A stretch of DNA of 64,000 nucleotides from CAYNWT01 sp964485095 (GTDB lineage Bacteria; Planctomycetota; Planctomycetia; Planctomycetales; Planctomycetaceae), in assembly GCA_964485095.1 (NCBI GenBank), contig CAZAIB010000008.1, forward strand, positions 1 through 64,000, given 5' to 3'. Position 1 is the first letter of the stretch. Every line of letters begins with the position of its first letter. A program made the position numbers and the translations under genes. The notes beneath the pieces were generated by a model. The model was given only the letters and a program-made list of their open reading frames with translations, searched no databases and was not told the DNA's origin. Positions 56,211-64,000 of the stretch are shown piece after piece.

Positions 56211-56532
56211 TGTCCGAACAAGTAGAAGTCTCCTTAGGACCTCTCGGACACTGAACGCTAGCTTGCCCCCGGAACCCTGGCTCTGGAAAACGCGCGGGTT
56301 GGTCGCTCTCGGCAGGTCTCATAACCCGCACCTGCGTACTACGTGTCACCGGATGCGCTACCGATATACACCGCGGTAGGCCGACTGTACCGGACAATCG
56401 GGTCATACTGACTACCGTGTACAGTGAGCCAGCCGGAGTCCAACGCGGTCCCCGGACGGGTAAACAAGACAAGAGCCACAGATGGGCAGCCCTAATTGTG
56501 ATAGGGGTTGGACCCGTGGCCTGAATACATTC
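56211..56532. other. Intergenic region upstream of the diguanylate cyclase
   Basis: About 320 bases. A dyad TGTCCGA/TCGGACA encloses TCCTTAGGA near 56211-56250, and could be a leader structure. It does not match the c-di-GMP riboswitch pattern I know. No gene is visible. Confidence 0.4.
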
Positions 56533-57882
56533 CTAAAGGATGAATCGGCTTAGGTCTTCGTCCTTCGTGATCTCCTCCAACTGGCGATTCACGTAGTCGG
56601 CGTCGATGACAAGTTTCTTCTTCTTGACGTTCGGGGCGTCGAAGCTCACGTCTTCTAACAGGCGTTCCAGGATCGTCTGCAGCCGTCGAGCACCAATGTT
56701 TTGCGTTGATTGGTTCACATGGAACGCGGCGTCTGCCAAGGCGCCGATGCCGTCTTTGGTGAAGTCCAGAGTCACACCATCGGTCTTTAGCAACTCAGCA
56801 TACTGGCGTGTCAGTGATGCAGATGGCTCAGTCAGAATTCGCACGAAGTCGTCTCGTGTCAGGTCGTTTAGTTCAACACGAATTGGAAAGCGGCCCTGCA
56901 GTTCCGGCATCAGGTCTGACGGTCTCGCCCGATGGAACGCTCCGGCAGCAATGAACAACATTTGGTCTGTGCTGACAGAACCGTACCGCGTTTGGACCGT
57001 GGTTCCCTCCACAATCGGTAGCAAGTCACGCTGCACGCCCTGACGGCTTACATCGCCACTTCGCGAACCTTCGGAAGACGAACAGATCTTGTCGATTTCG
57101 TCCAGGAAGATGATGCCACTATCTTCGGCCAATCTTAGACCTTCTTCGTTGATCGCATCGCGATCCATCAACGATTCGATTTCCTGTTCCAGCAGAATCA
57201 CGCGAGCTTCACTGATCTTGACGATGCGTTCGTTGCTCGGACGCGGAGGCATCATGCGTTCGAACATGCCCTGCAGATCGACGTCCATTTGTTCCATGCC
57301 GGTCATGTTGGTAAGAACCTGAACCGGTGAATTTCTCGCTTCAACATGGAGCTCCACAATGCGATCTTCCAGTTGCCCGTCCTGCAACTTCTGTCGCATC
57401 TTCTCTACTGTCCGCTGGTGCCGATCGGCAGACTCTTCTCGATTGTCGCCCTCCGGATCCCATTCGGGCGACGGAACCAACAGGTCCAGAAGCTTATCTT
57501 CAACACGGTCCCTGGCGATCTCTTCGACTTCGATCCGCTTGCGATTGCGGACCAAAGTAATAGCTGCTTCGGCGAGGTCACGAATGATGCTCTCAACATC
57601 ACGACCGTAGTAGCCGACTTCTGTGTACTTGGTCGCTTCGACCTTCACAAACGGCGCGCCGGTTAGTTTGGCCAGGCGACGCGTGATTTCGGTTTTTCCG
57701 ACACCGGTTGGTCCCATCATCAGGATGTTCTTGGGCGTCACTTCACGCCGCAGTTCGTCCGATAGTTGCCGCCAACGCCAGCGGTTCCGCAGCGCGATGG
57801 CGACGGCGCGTTTGGCTTGTGCCTGACCGACAATGTGTTCGTCGAGCTTCGCGACGATTTCGCTGGGCGTCAGTTCGAACAC
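56533..57882 (-). CDS. hslU: HslU ATPase subunit of the HslUV protease
   Basis: 449 residues. GTG start with GGAGG seven bases upstream. Walker A is GPTGVGKT (57-64) and Walker B is IIFLDEIDKI. The pore loop is GYYG (90-93), where E. coli has GYVG. The I-domain inserts between them, sensor motifs follow, and the C-terminus is LSRFIL, the tail that docks into HslV. It unfolds substrates and feeds them to HslV in the cytoplasm. It overlaps hslV by 13 bp, so translation is coupled. Confidence 0.97.
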   Translation of the reverse strand: MFELTPSEIVAKLDEHIVGQAQAKRAVAIALRNRWRWRQLSDELRREVTPKNILMMGPTGVGKTEITRRLAKLTGAPFVKVEATKYTEVGYYGRDVESIIRDLAEAAITLVRNRKRIEVEEIARDRVEDKLLDLLVPSPEWDPEGDNREESADRHQRTVEKMRQKLQDGQLEDRIVELHVEARNSPVQVLTNMTGMEQMDVDLQGMFERMMPPRPSNERIVKISEARVILLEQEIESLMDRDAINEEGLRLAEDSGIIFLDEIDKICSSSEGSRSGDVSRQGVQRDLLPIVEGTTVQTRYGSVSTDQMLFIAAGAFHRARPSDLMPELQGRFPIRVELNDLTRDDFVRILTEPSASLTRQYAELLKTDGVTLDFTKDGIGALADAAFHVNQSTQNIGARRLQTILERLLEDVSFDAPNVKKKKLVIDADYVNRQLEEITKDEDLSRFIL

Positions 57883-58430
57883 TTGAGTTCCTCCACGACA
57901 ATGTTGTCATTCGTGTAAATGTCGATACCCGCGGCAACCTTCAAAGACTCCCGAACAATCTCCGTCGCGCTGAGCTTTGAATGAGCCACCAGGGCTCGCG
58001 CGGCGGCGGTGGCGAACTGTCCGCCGGAACCAATCCCAATGATTCCATCAGTTGGGCTCACCACATCGCCGGTTCCGCTTATTAGCAGAGTGTTCTCAGC
58101 ATCGACAACAATCATCAAAGCTTCTAATCGACGTAGGGCTCGATCCGTACGCCAGTCGCGAGCAAGTTCCGTCGCCGCGCGACCGATGTTGCCGGGGAAA
58201 TCTTTTACCTTGGCTTCAAAGCGTTCCAACAATGCAAAGGCGTCGGCGGTGGATCCGGCGAAACCGGTGACCACTTTGTTTTCAATGAGCCAGCGGACTT
58301 TTGTGGAGTCGGCTTTCATGACAGTGTCGCCAAACGACACTTGTCCATCGCCACCAATCGCCACCAGTCCGTCTTTGCGAACGCTGAGGATTGTGGTTGA
58401 TCGCCATTTTTTTCGTCGATTAGCCGCCAT
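57870..58430 (-). CDS. hslV: HslV peptidase subunit of the HslUV protease
   Basis: 186 residues from the ATG at 58430; a GTG at 58436 is possible. The propeptide ends before TTILSVRKDG, so T12 would be the nucleophile Thr1 of the mature threonine peptidase. The fold is marked by GGDGQVSFGDTVMK, GFAGSTADAFALLERFE, LISGTGDVV and IGSGGQFATAAARALV. HslV forms double hexameric rings. Gene order hslV-hslU is the same as in many bacteria. Confidence 0.96.
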   Translation of the reverse strand: MAANRRKKWRSTTILSVRKDGLVAIGGDGQVSFGDTVMKADSTKVRWLIENKVVTGFAGSTADAFALLERFEAKVKDFPGNIGRAATELARDWRTDRALRRLEALMIVVDAENTLLISGTGDVVSPTDGIIGIGSGGQFATAAARALVAHSKLSATEIVRESLKVAAGIDIYTNDNIVVEELKCSN

Positions 58431-58617
58431 GCGCACCAGCCAGCAGTTTGTTCTTGTGAGTACTTGGGTAACGTTCTACCACGGTTCGCGGAGTGTTTCA
58501 CGCGGACCCGTCCGATAACTTGCGAATCAACCTTTTCCGGCAGAACCCGTGCGGGCTGCAGTGGCTTGTACAGCGATTGCGCCCAGCCGATACTGTTGCA
58601 AATTGGAAACAGGAAGC

Positions 58618-59682
58618 ATGAAGAACGGAGTCACAACGCGGACGCAGCCACGAACCTCTGCCCGAGGTCGCCGTGTGCTGCCTAAAGTCGGTGCACAGAT
58701 TCCATTCTCGTTCATCGATCTGTTTTCCGGAGTCGGCGGATTTCGGTTGGGGCTGGAAGCGGCCGGCGGGCACTGCGTGTTCTCATCTGAAATCGACCGG
58801 TTCGCTCGGAAGACTTACGAAGCCTGGTTCGGCGAAGAACCGTTCGGCGATATCACGGCCATCGCACCGACTGATATTCCCGACCACGACATTTTGGCCG
58901 GGGGATTTCCGTGCCAGCCGTTTTCGATAGCCGGTGTCTCCAAGAAAAACAGCCTCGGCCGCAAACACGGCTTCAAAGATAAAACGCAGGGCACGTTGTT
59001 CTTCCACGTTGCGGAAGTTGTCGCGGCAAAGAAGCCAGCTGTCGTGTTTCTGGAAAACGTGAAGAACCTGTGTTCTCACGACAAAGGCCGAACCTGGCAG
59101 GTCATCCAATCCACGTTGGACGAACTTGGTTACACGGTCTTCCATAAGATCATCGACGCCGCCAAGTATGTTCCGCAGCACCGCGAACGTGTCTTCATCG
59201 TCGGATTCCGCCGGGACGTCTTCGGCGACGAACCGAACTTCGAGTTCCCCGAACCACCGCGCGGTCGGAAGCCGCGGTTCGAAACGGTTCTTCAGAAATC
59301 TGTCGATGCCAAGTATCAGCTCTCAGACAAGCTTTGGAACTACCTGCAGGCGTACGCAGAAAAGCACCGCCAAAAAGGCAACGGCTTCGGTTTCGGCATC
59401 GCCCCGCTGGACTCCGTTTCGCGGACGCTAAGTGCTCGCTACTACAAAGACGGTTCAGAAATTCTAATTCGGCAACCGCGAGGAAACCCGCGACGATTGA
59501 CGCCGTCAGAAGCTCAACGACTGATGGGGTTCCCGCCAGGACTTCCGATTGTCGTGTCTGACACGCAAGCGTACCGGCAATTCGGGAACGCGGTTGTTCC
59601 GCCCGTGATTGCCGCCATCGCCGGGCAGATTACGGAGATGTTTGCCGAACACTTCCGACAGTCGACTCTGTTTAAAACCTGA
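58618..59682 (+). CDS. DNA (cytosine-5)-methyltransferase, Dcm-like, apparently orphan
   Basis: 354 residues from the ATG at 58618, preceded by AGGAAG. Motifs: DLFSGVGGF (I, 34-42), FPCQPF (IV, C99), ENVKNL (VI, 146-151), QHRER (VIII, 187-191), RLTPSEAQRLMGFP (IX) and YRQFGNAVVPP (X). It transfers a methyl group from SAM to cytosine C5. The target-recognition part (~205-290) is short and ends in VSRTLSARYYKDGSEIL, a pattern of Dcm-type enzymes; the recognised site cannot be told. No restriction enzyme, HsdS or Vsr gene is next to it. The 3' end overlaps the convergent minus gene by 11 bp. Confidence 0.93.
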   Translation: MKNGVTTRTQPRTSARGRRVLPKVGAQIPFSFIDLFSGVGGFRLGLEAAGGHCVFSSEIDRFARKTYEAWFGEEPFGDITAIAPTDIPDHDILAGGFPCQPFSIAGVSKKNSLGRKHGFKDKTQGTLFFHVAEVVAAKKPAVVFLENVKNLCSHDKGRTWQVIQSTLDELGYTVFHKIIDAAKYVPQHRERVFIVGFRRDVFGDEPNFEFPEPPRGRKPRFETVLQKSVDAKYQLSDKLWNYLQAYAEKHRQKGNGFGFGIAPLDSVSRTLSARYYKDGSEILIRQPRGNPRRLTPSEAQRLMGFPPGLPIVVSDTQAYRQFGNAVVPPVIAAIAGQITEMFAEHFRQSTLFKT

Positions 59683-60163
59683 TGGCGTCTGCGGGGTTCG
59701 CGGACACCTGAATATTCTTGTCGTCCTTCAGTTGTCCGGCGATGTTCTTCAACAAATCGTCCGACTGGATCGCAGTCAGGATGGAATACACAGAACGCCC
59801 ACTCTTCTGCAACGCGTTTAGGATTTCGTTTCGCATCCCGTAGTAGACATTGCGTTGCTGCCAGGAATTGGTGGTCGCGAACAGCGTAAACGCGGTTGTG
59901 CAAATCAGCATGTAGACACCGAATCCTCGGAATGCCGAACAGTCCATGCCCGTCAGCGTTTCGAACCACCGCATGTGTAGCCCAACGCAGAGCCCTAATC
60001 CCAACAGCGCCCAAATCCAGATTGAGGCCGTGCCAACGTTACCGATTTTCTGATCGGCCAACAGCAGCATCCCATACAGGTCGGGATCCTCATCGGCCAG
60101 GCTCAGCTTCGTTGAGCCGACGACATGGTGATCGCTGACAGAATACTGTTCATACTCCGTCAT
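59672..60163 (-). CDS. Small membrane protein (163 aa)
   Basis: 163 residues from the ATG at 60163. It has two hydrophobic helices (IWIWALLGLGLCVGLHMRW and YMLICTTAFTLFATTNSW), and a helical, charged tail with LLKNIAGQLKDDKNIQVS. Function unknown. The start overlaps the stop of the upstream gene by 14 bp, so the two are one unit. Confidence 0.75.
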   Translation of the reverse strand: MTEYEQYSVSDHHVVGSTKLSLADEDPDLYGMLLLADQKIGNVGTASIWIWALLGLGLCVGLHMRWFETLTGMDCSAFRGFGVYMLICTTAFTLFATTNSWQQRNVYYGMRNEILNALQKSGRSVYSILTAIQSDDLLKNIAGQLKDDKNIQVSANPADAIRF

Positions 60164-61274
60164 CGAAGAGCCCAAACAAATCCCCGTGAGTTCCCGAAAC
60201 AGATTCGGTGCGAGCGACATAGTCTGCTGGAGCCAGGTAATCCTGCTGGTCGGGCAAGTCGCCATCGCGAGACATTTCGTAAAGCATCTCCCCGGTCGAA
60301 AGCGCGTCCACGCCGCGGAAGTCGGGAACAGGTTCTGCATGTAGCAGTCCGTGCGCGCGAGTGTGTCGGAACGACCAATCGCTGATCGCGAAGTTCCAAA
60401 GAACCATTCCCAACACAGCAGCAACGCCGATGGCGAACCACCACAACCAAGGCACCATCTCAGAAGCAATATCGCGCGATTCTGCCTGCACGACGGGAAT
60501 GAAATTCAGACCGGAGGCGAGGACCAGCGGTGCCGTGTGCAGACTTACGTTTTCAGTACCATCACCCTGCGACCGGTAACCCTGCGTCTTAAAGAAGTAC
60601 CCGTTCAGCGTGACTTCGGGTGGGTTGTTGTTGTACATCGCGGCTGGTTCGATTCCCGGGGGGATCGTGGAACAAACAACGTGGATGGGGTTGCTGCCCG
60701 AATCTTCCGAAAACACCCATGCGTCATACAGCGTGCTGATACCCGACCGATTCGCGCCTGCGGCCATCGGAACCAGTCGCCTTAGTCGCCCCTTGATTGA
60801 GACAAGTTTGCCACGGTGTTCCCACGGTTCTGCCATCAGCATCGTGTATGGGATGTGCTGCGATTTTTCAGCCGCCCAGGCTGGGTCTGTTTCTCGAGCG
60901 TACTTCAGAGTCGCGTAGTACGATGGGCGTTCAGACGCGCGGATGCCCATCGTGTTGTCGCGAACCGGTTTCAGGTTACCTTTTGGGATCCGCAGTTCTG
61001 AATCACCGGTAACACTGACAGTAGCTGGCGGTGCGATGGTTTCGGTACCGCCCTGAGTAAACAGGTTCTGGTCGTCCAGAAGCACCGCCGGGTTCGTATC
61101 GACCTCTGAGTGCTCCATCAGGTCGCCCGGCTTCTTTTTCATCGCCTTCCAGAACTCGGGCTTCGAACCGACCTTCACAGCAAAGAAGATCAAGAGGGCT
61201 CCAAGGAACATGAAGACCATGACGCGGTCGCGACCGCCGAAAGGTGGGGAAGGTTGTGAATTTTGAAAACGCAT
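60150..61274 (-). CDS. Membrane-anchored hypothetical protein (374 aa)
   Basis: 374 residues. A first helix near 18-36 (VMVFMFLGALLIFFAVKVG) and a second near 283-303 (WLWWFAIGVAAVLGMVLWNFAI) flank a globular region of ~245 residues with LVSIKGRLRRLVPM and VTLNGYFFKTQGYRS, which resembles an OB-like or beta-barrel part. Function unknown. It forms a transcription unit with the 163-residue gene, and a promoter candidate is present upstream. Confidence 0.78.
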   Translation of the reverse strand: MRFQNSQPSPPFGGRDRVMVFMFLGALLIFFAVKVGSKPEFWKAMKKKPGDLMEHSEVDTNPAVLLDDQNLFTQGGTETIAPPATVSVTGDSELRIPKGNLKPVRDNTMGIRASERPSYYATLKYARETDPAWAAEKSQHIPYTMLMAEPWEHRGKLVSIKGRLRRLVPMAAGANRSGISTLYDAWVFSEDSGSNPIHVVCSTIPPGIEPAAMYNNNPPEVTLNGYFFKTQGYRSQGDGTENVSLHTAPLVLASGLNFIPVVQAESRDIASEMVPWLWWFAIGVAAVLGMVLWNFAISDWSFRHTRAHGLLHAEPVPDFRGVDALSTGEMLYEMSRDGDLPDQQDYLAPADYVARTESVSGTHGDLFGLFDDGV

Positions 61275-61312
61275 GCGCTAGCGTCTCTGTGGAAGTCTGA
61301 CCGGTATGCCAA

Positions 61313-61342
61313 ATTGTACAGGATTTAAGCCAGAAGTCTCAA
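61313..61342 (-). promoter_or_regulatory. Candidate sigma-70 promoter of the membrane-protein unit
   Basis: On the minus strand TTGAGA (61342-61337), 18 bases, then TACAAT (61318-61313). The start codon at 61274 is about 38 bases further on. Confidence 0.45.
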
Positions 61343-61506
61343 TTGGCCATTGGTTTAGGAAGACTGAAGTGGTCACAGGTACCACGCACAAACTATGCTG
61401 TCAGAGCAATAATCTGCACTCAGGACGCAAATGCAGCGTTCCAGCAAAGCTTAAGACTGCAGTTGGTTGATTGAACCAAACAGCTGCTACACCAAAAGAG
61501 ACCCCA

Positions 61507-62379
61507 ATGCGACTCTCCGAAACACTCGCCAAAGGCTTTTGCCTGTCGATCGAGATCTTCCCTCCAAAAACCGAAGCCGGTGAACGAACACTCTTAAAGC
61601 ACCTTCGGAAACTGACTGAGTACTCACCGGGGTTTGTCTCCTGCACCTACGGAGCCGGAGGCAGCACGCAAGCCAAGACATACGACTGGTGCCGTAAGAT
61701 CCAGGACGACCTCGGCCAGACCGCGACCGCCCACTTCACATGCGTGGGCTCAACCAAAGACGAACTGCTGCAGTGGCTCAACAAGGCAGCGGGTTGCGGT
61801 GTGCACAACATTATGGCTTTGCGAGGCGATCCGCCCGAAGGCCAGGAAAACTTCTCCGCCGTGGAAGGCGGGCTAAGTCACGCCAACGAACTTGTGTCTC
61901 TTATTCGAGAACACTTCCCGGACTTCGGTATCGGAGTCGCGGGTTATCCTGAACGCCACCCGGAAGCCCCAGACCTGGCAACCGATATTGTGAATCTCAA
62001 ACGCAAAGTCGATTGCGGAGCAGACGCGATCTACACGCAGTTGTTCTACAACAACGACAAGTTTCTGAAGTGGCGCGAACAATGTGAACAAAGCGGAATC
62101 ACGATCCCGATTGTTCCTGGAATCATGCCCATCACAGAATTCGCTCGAATCAAGCGGATCACATCGATGTGCGGATCCGAATTCCCCGCCGACCTGGCCA
62201 GTCGTTTGGAAGCGGTGCAGGACGACGCCGACGCTCAGTTTGAGATCGGAGTTGATTACGCGATTCAGCAGTGTCGAGAACTCATGGATGCCGGGGTGCC
62301 GGGCATCCACTTCTACGTGCTGAACAAGTCCAAGGCTGCTGAGCGGATTCTGGATGCGTTGGAGTTCGCGCGAGCGTAA
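61507..62379 (+). CDS. metF: 5,10-Methylenetetrahydrofolate reductase (MetF)
   Basis: 290 residues from the ATG at 61507; an in-frame TTG at 61471 adds 12 residues that look non-coding. Motifs: SIEIFPPKTEAG, SCTYGAGGS, HFTCVGSTKDEL, NIMALRGDPPEG (the folate/FAD site), GADAIYTQLFYNNDKFL and IPIVPGIMPITEFARIKRI. It reduces methylene-THF to methyl-THF with FAD for methionine synthesis. No metE, metH or SAM riboswitch is visible nearby. The length is usual for bacterial MetF. Confidence 0.96.
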   Translation: MRLSETLAKGFCLSIEIFPPKTEAGERTLLKHLRKLTEYSPGFVSCTYGAGGSTQAKTYDWCRKIQDDLGQTATAHFTCVGSTKDELLQWLNKAAGCGVHNIMALRGDPPEGQENFSAVEGGLSHANELVSLIREHFPDFGIGVAGYPERHPEAPDLATDIVNLKRKVDCGADAIYTQLFYNNDKFLKWREQCEQSGITIPIVPGIMPITEFARIKRITSMCGSEFPADLASRLEAVQDDADAQFEIGVDYAIQQCRELMDAGVPGIHFYVLNKSKAAERILDALEFARA

Positions 62380-62455
62380 GGCGTTTTGGCCCACGCAACG
62401 GGTAGAGAGTTGGCGCCGCTTCGTGCGGTGTCCTCTCCTACGGCTGAGCCAGTGC

Positions 62456-62482
62456 CCTCTCCTGCATACAAAGCAGGAGAGG
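62456..62482. terminator. Hairpin between metF and the convergent outer-membrane gene
   Basis: CCTCTCCTGC (62456-62465) and GCAGGAGAGG (62473-62482) form a perfect 10-bp stem with a 7-base loop. The position between two convergent genes suggests a bidirectional terminator, but neither side has a T-tract. Confidence 0.5.
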
Positions 62483-62495
62483 TGACATGCTGCTC

Positions 62496-64000
62496 TTAGA
62501 ACCGGAACTCAACACCGGCCGTTGCACCGTGGTAGAACACTTCGCCACTGTTGTCGATGTTTGATGAGATGCCCGCGAAGTTGGTGCTTGGGACCTGGTC
62601 GCTGGCCAGGGTCACTCCATCAACCCAAAGACCGCGGTATCCGGTCACGAAGTTGACGTTGTCGCAGAGATTGTATGTGTACCGCAGGCCGATTTCTCCA
62701 ATGAATGCGAGCTGCGTATCGCGATCGTTCATGCCGAATTCCACTACCCCCGTATCGAGGAAGTTGACCAAGGATGACCGCTGCTCCGAATCGTTCGCGA
62801 AGACGCCGGCTTTACCGTAAACCTCAAGGCAATACGCACAGTCACTGCATAGGGCTTTGCTGAAGCCAGCCTGCAAACCGTACAGCCGGTTCGTGGTGTT
62901 GATTCGGTAGTCTTCGGTCGAGATCGGTGGTGTGAGGAGGGAAGTGAACCTCGTGTTCAATTTCTCGTTCAACTGCAGGTGGCGTACGCCGATCAGGAAG
63001 TTCATCCCGTTGCCGACAGGCTTCTTAAGGTTCCACTCAAAGTTGTGGATGTCTGACGAGTACCGTGAAGTCACTTGTCGCGGACCCGACACGAATGTTG
63101 GCGGAGTGTTGCTGATCCCGATTGGGTTCCCGTCGAACCGCTGCGACTGCAACGCGGACCAGTCTTCGATGCCGAAGTACTTCGTTTCGAAATCCCAGTC
63201 GCCGAACGCCCTGTGACGTATCGCTGTTCCTTCAAAACCTGTCTGCAGTCCGAATGAGAAGTTACTCCCGTCAATGGCCTGGCCAGAACCAAGTGGGTCG
63301 AAAACCAACGGCTGTCGGTTTGGTCGGCTGCGGAACAGGAAAAGGGCACCGGTTGAGATAGTCCAGTTGCGACACCCGCGATCACAAAGCGATGGTGGGC
63401 TGCGTCTACAAGATGTGCCACACTGACCGCCACAGGTCGGGGTACCGCATTGACCAGTAGAACATCCTGCCCCTGCGTTAAACTGACTCGGCATTGGGTA
63501 GGCGTTGTTAATGAAACTCGGCTGAGCACTGGCAGGGCTGGCGGTAGCCGAGTCCACCTGTGGTGTGGCTGACTGCGTTGTTCCAGGGTACGCGGGAAGT
63601 GATGGCACCGGGCGCGATTGCACAGGGGGTACCGTGGTTGGCGAAGGAACGGTGTGGCCTTCGGCAATTGGTGACGGTGGTGTCGGGAGAATCTCAGCAG
63701 GAACCTGCGGCGGGTCGGTCTGTGGTGCAACTGGCGGAAGAGGCAGAGTTGACCCTGGCGAAGCGGCCGGGGGGGTGGGTGGTTGCAGGTTCCTCGAACC
63801 AGACTGCGGGGCAAACGACGCTGCCTTCAGAAAGTTCGTTTCGTCGCTGGTGCGAATGACTTCGTCGATCTGTGATGGTTCCAAGAACCAACGCTTCAAC
63901 TCGACCTGGCTCGTCGCAGTGTTCTGCCCGGTGGCGTCTCCAACCTGAGCGTGGCCGAACGTTGGTGCGAGGGCCAAAGCCCCTACTAAGACAGCAGTTG
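62496..64000 (-). CDS. Outer-membrane beta-barrel protein (BBP7-like), 5' end outside the window
   Basis: At least 501 codons; the frame is open to base 64000. The first visible residues (TAVLVGALALAPTFGHAQ) are the end of a signal peptide with an AxA-like site. A Pro/Ser/Thr-rich linker (~45-160 of the visible part) is followed by a short Cys-rich part (CSTGQCGTPTCGGQCGTSC) and then a C-terminal region of ~280 residues of alternating hydrophobic strands (WTISTGALFLF, FGLQTGFEGTAIRHR, NFLIGVRHLQL, IGEIGLRYTYNL) ending in F (AGVEFRF), a beta-barrel pattern. I recall planctomycete BBP7-family proteins with this arrangement, without verification. The function is unknown. Confidence 0.82.
   Translation of the reverse strand, partial: TAVLVGALALAPTFGHAQVGDATGQNTATSQVELKRWFLEPSQIDEVIRTSDETNFLKAASFAPQSGSRNLQPPTPPAASPGSTLPLPPVAPQTDPPQVPAEILPTPPSPIAEGHTVPSPTTVPPVQSRPVPSLPAYPGTTQSATPQVDSATASPASAQPSFINNAYPMPSQFNAGAGCSTGQCGTPTCGGQCGTSCRRSPPSLCDRGCRNWTISTGALFLFRSRPNRQPLVFDPLGSGQAIDGSNFSFGLQTGFEGTAIRHRAFGDWDFETKYFGIEDWSALQSQRFDGNPIGISNTPPTFVSGPRQVTSRYSSDIHNFEWNLKKPVGNGMNFLIGVRHLQLNEKLNTRFTSLLTPPISTEDYRINTTNRLYGLQAGFSKALCSDCAYCLEVYGKAGVFANDSEQRSSLVNFLDTGVVEFGMNDRDTQLAFIGEIGLRYTYNLCDNVNFVTGYRGLWVDGVTLASDQVPSTNFAGISSNIDNSGEVFYHGATAGVEFRF

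Noticed and set aside
61280..61506. SAM riboswitch before metF
   Set aside because: The sequence does not show the conserved core or the stems of the SAM riboswitches I know.
1..64000. CRISPR arrays, insertion sequences, phage genes or rRNA/tRNA
   Set aside because: No direct-repeat array, transposase, integrase or structural RNA was found on reading; the repeats seen are protein repeats or isolated dyads.

Overview
The window looks like chromosomal DNA of a planctomycete, probably marine and Gimesia/Fuerstiella/Rhodopirellula-like. Supporting signs are three very large secreted proteins that open with an Arg-rich leader and an LE(E/D)(R/K)xLL motif, DUF1573 and GEVED-type domains, pairs of secreted imidazolonepropionase-like amidohydrolases, many short housekeeping units on alternating strands, and few strong Shine-Dalgarno sites. 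The genus is inference. I see no rRNA, tRNA, insertion sequence, integrase, phage gene or CRISPR array.

Layout. 1-1722 (-) is the N-terminal part of a large beta-helix surface protein. 2226-5540 (+) holds a SEC-C/TPR protein and ribD. 5571-8060 (-) is an acidic secreted protein. 8360-12870 (+) holds a lone GroES-like protein, a TolC-type outer-membrane lipoprotein with a long Pro/acidic tail, and a DUF1573 lipoprotein. 13196-14998 (+) is lepA, preceded by a frameshifted small membrane ORF. 15342-20087 (+) holds two secreted amidohydrolases and a 69-residue protein. 20139-23716 holds a divergent pair, a PIN/TRAM membrane protein and an RND/MMPL exporter.

23861-44364 (-) is dominated by two adjacent giant genes of 4801 and 2013 codons, 56 bp apart and closed by a strong intrinsic terminator. 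They look like one transcription unit for a cell-surface or matrix system. The first carries a metzincin-like domain in which every zinc ligand is replaced, plus PPC, beta-helix, cadherin-like, GEVED and Ig/FnIII-like modules and a C-terminal hydrophobic segment with a basic tail. The second carries a degenerate LytM/M23 domain, seven tandem ~115-residue repeats and RTX-type calcium-binding repeats.

44759-47249 (+) is a compact unit: a conserved-looking 48-residue Lys-rich protein, a polytopic membrane protein with no ordinary start codon ahead of its first helix, and a cyclic-nucleotide-phosphodiesterase-like metallophosphatase interrupted by one in-frame TGA. Then come a parvulin isomerase (47508, +), a Tat-exported TIM-barrel protein (-), scpB (+), a class V aminotransferase, a cysteine hydrolase and a small hypothetical protein (all -), a 401-residue hypothetical protein (+), a membrane diguanylate cyclase with an I-site (-), hslV-hslU (-), an apparently orphan C5-cytosine methyltransferase (+), a two-gene membrane-protein unit (-), metF (+), and a 5'-truncated outer-membrane beta-barrel protein (-).

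The best candidates for something new are the giant surface pair with its two catalytically dead protease folds, and the 48-aa/membrane protein/phosphatase unit with its two translation anomalies. Coordinates for domains inside the giant proteins are approximate. All family names are from motif recognition, with no database search.
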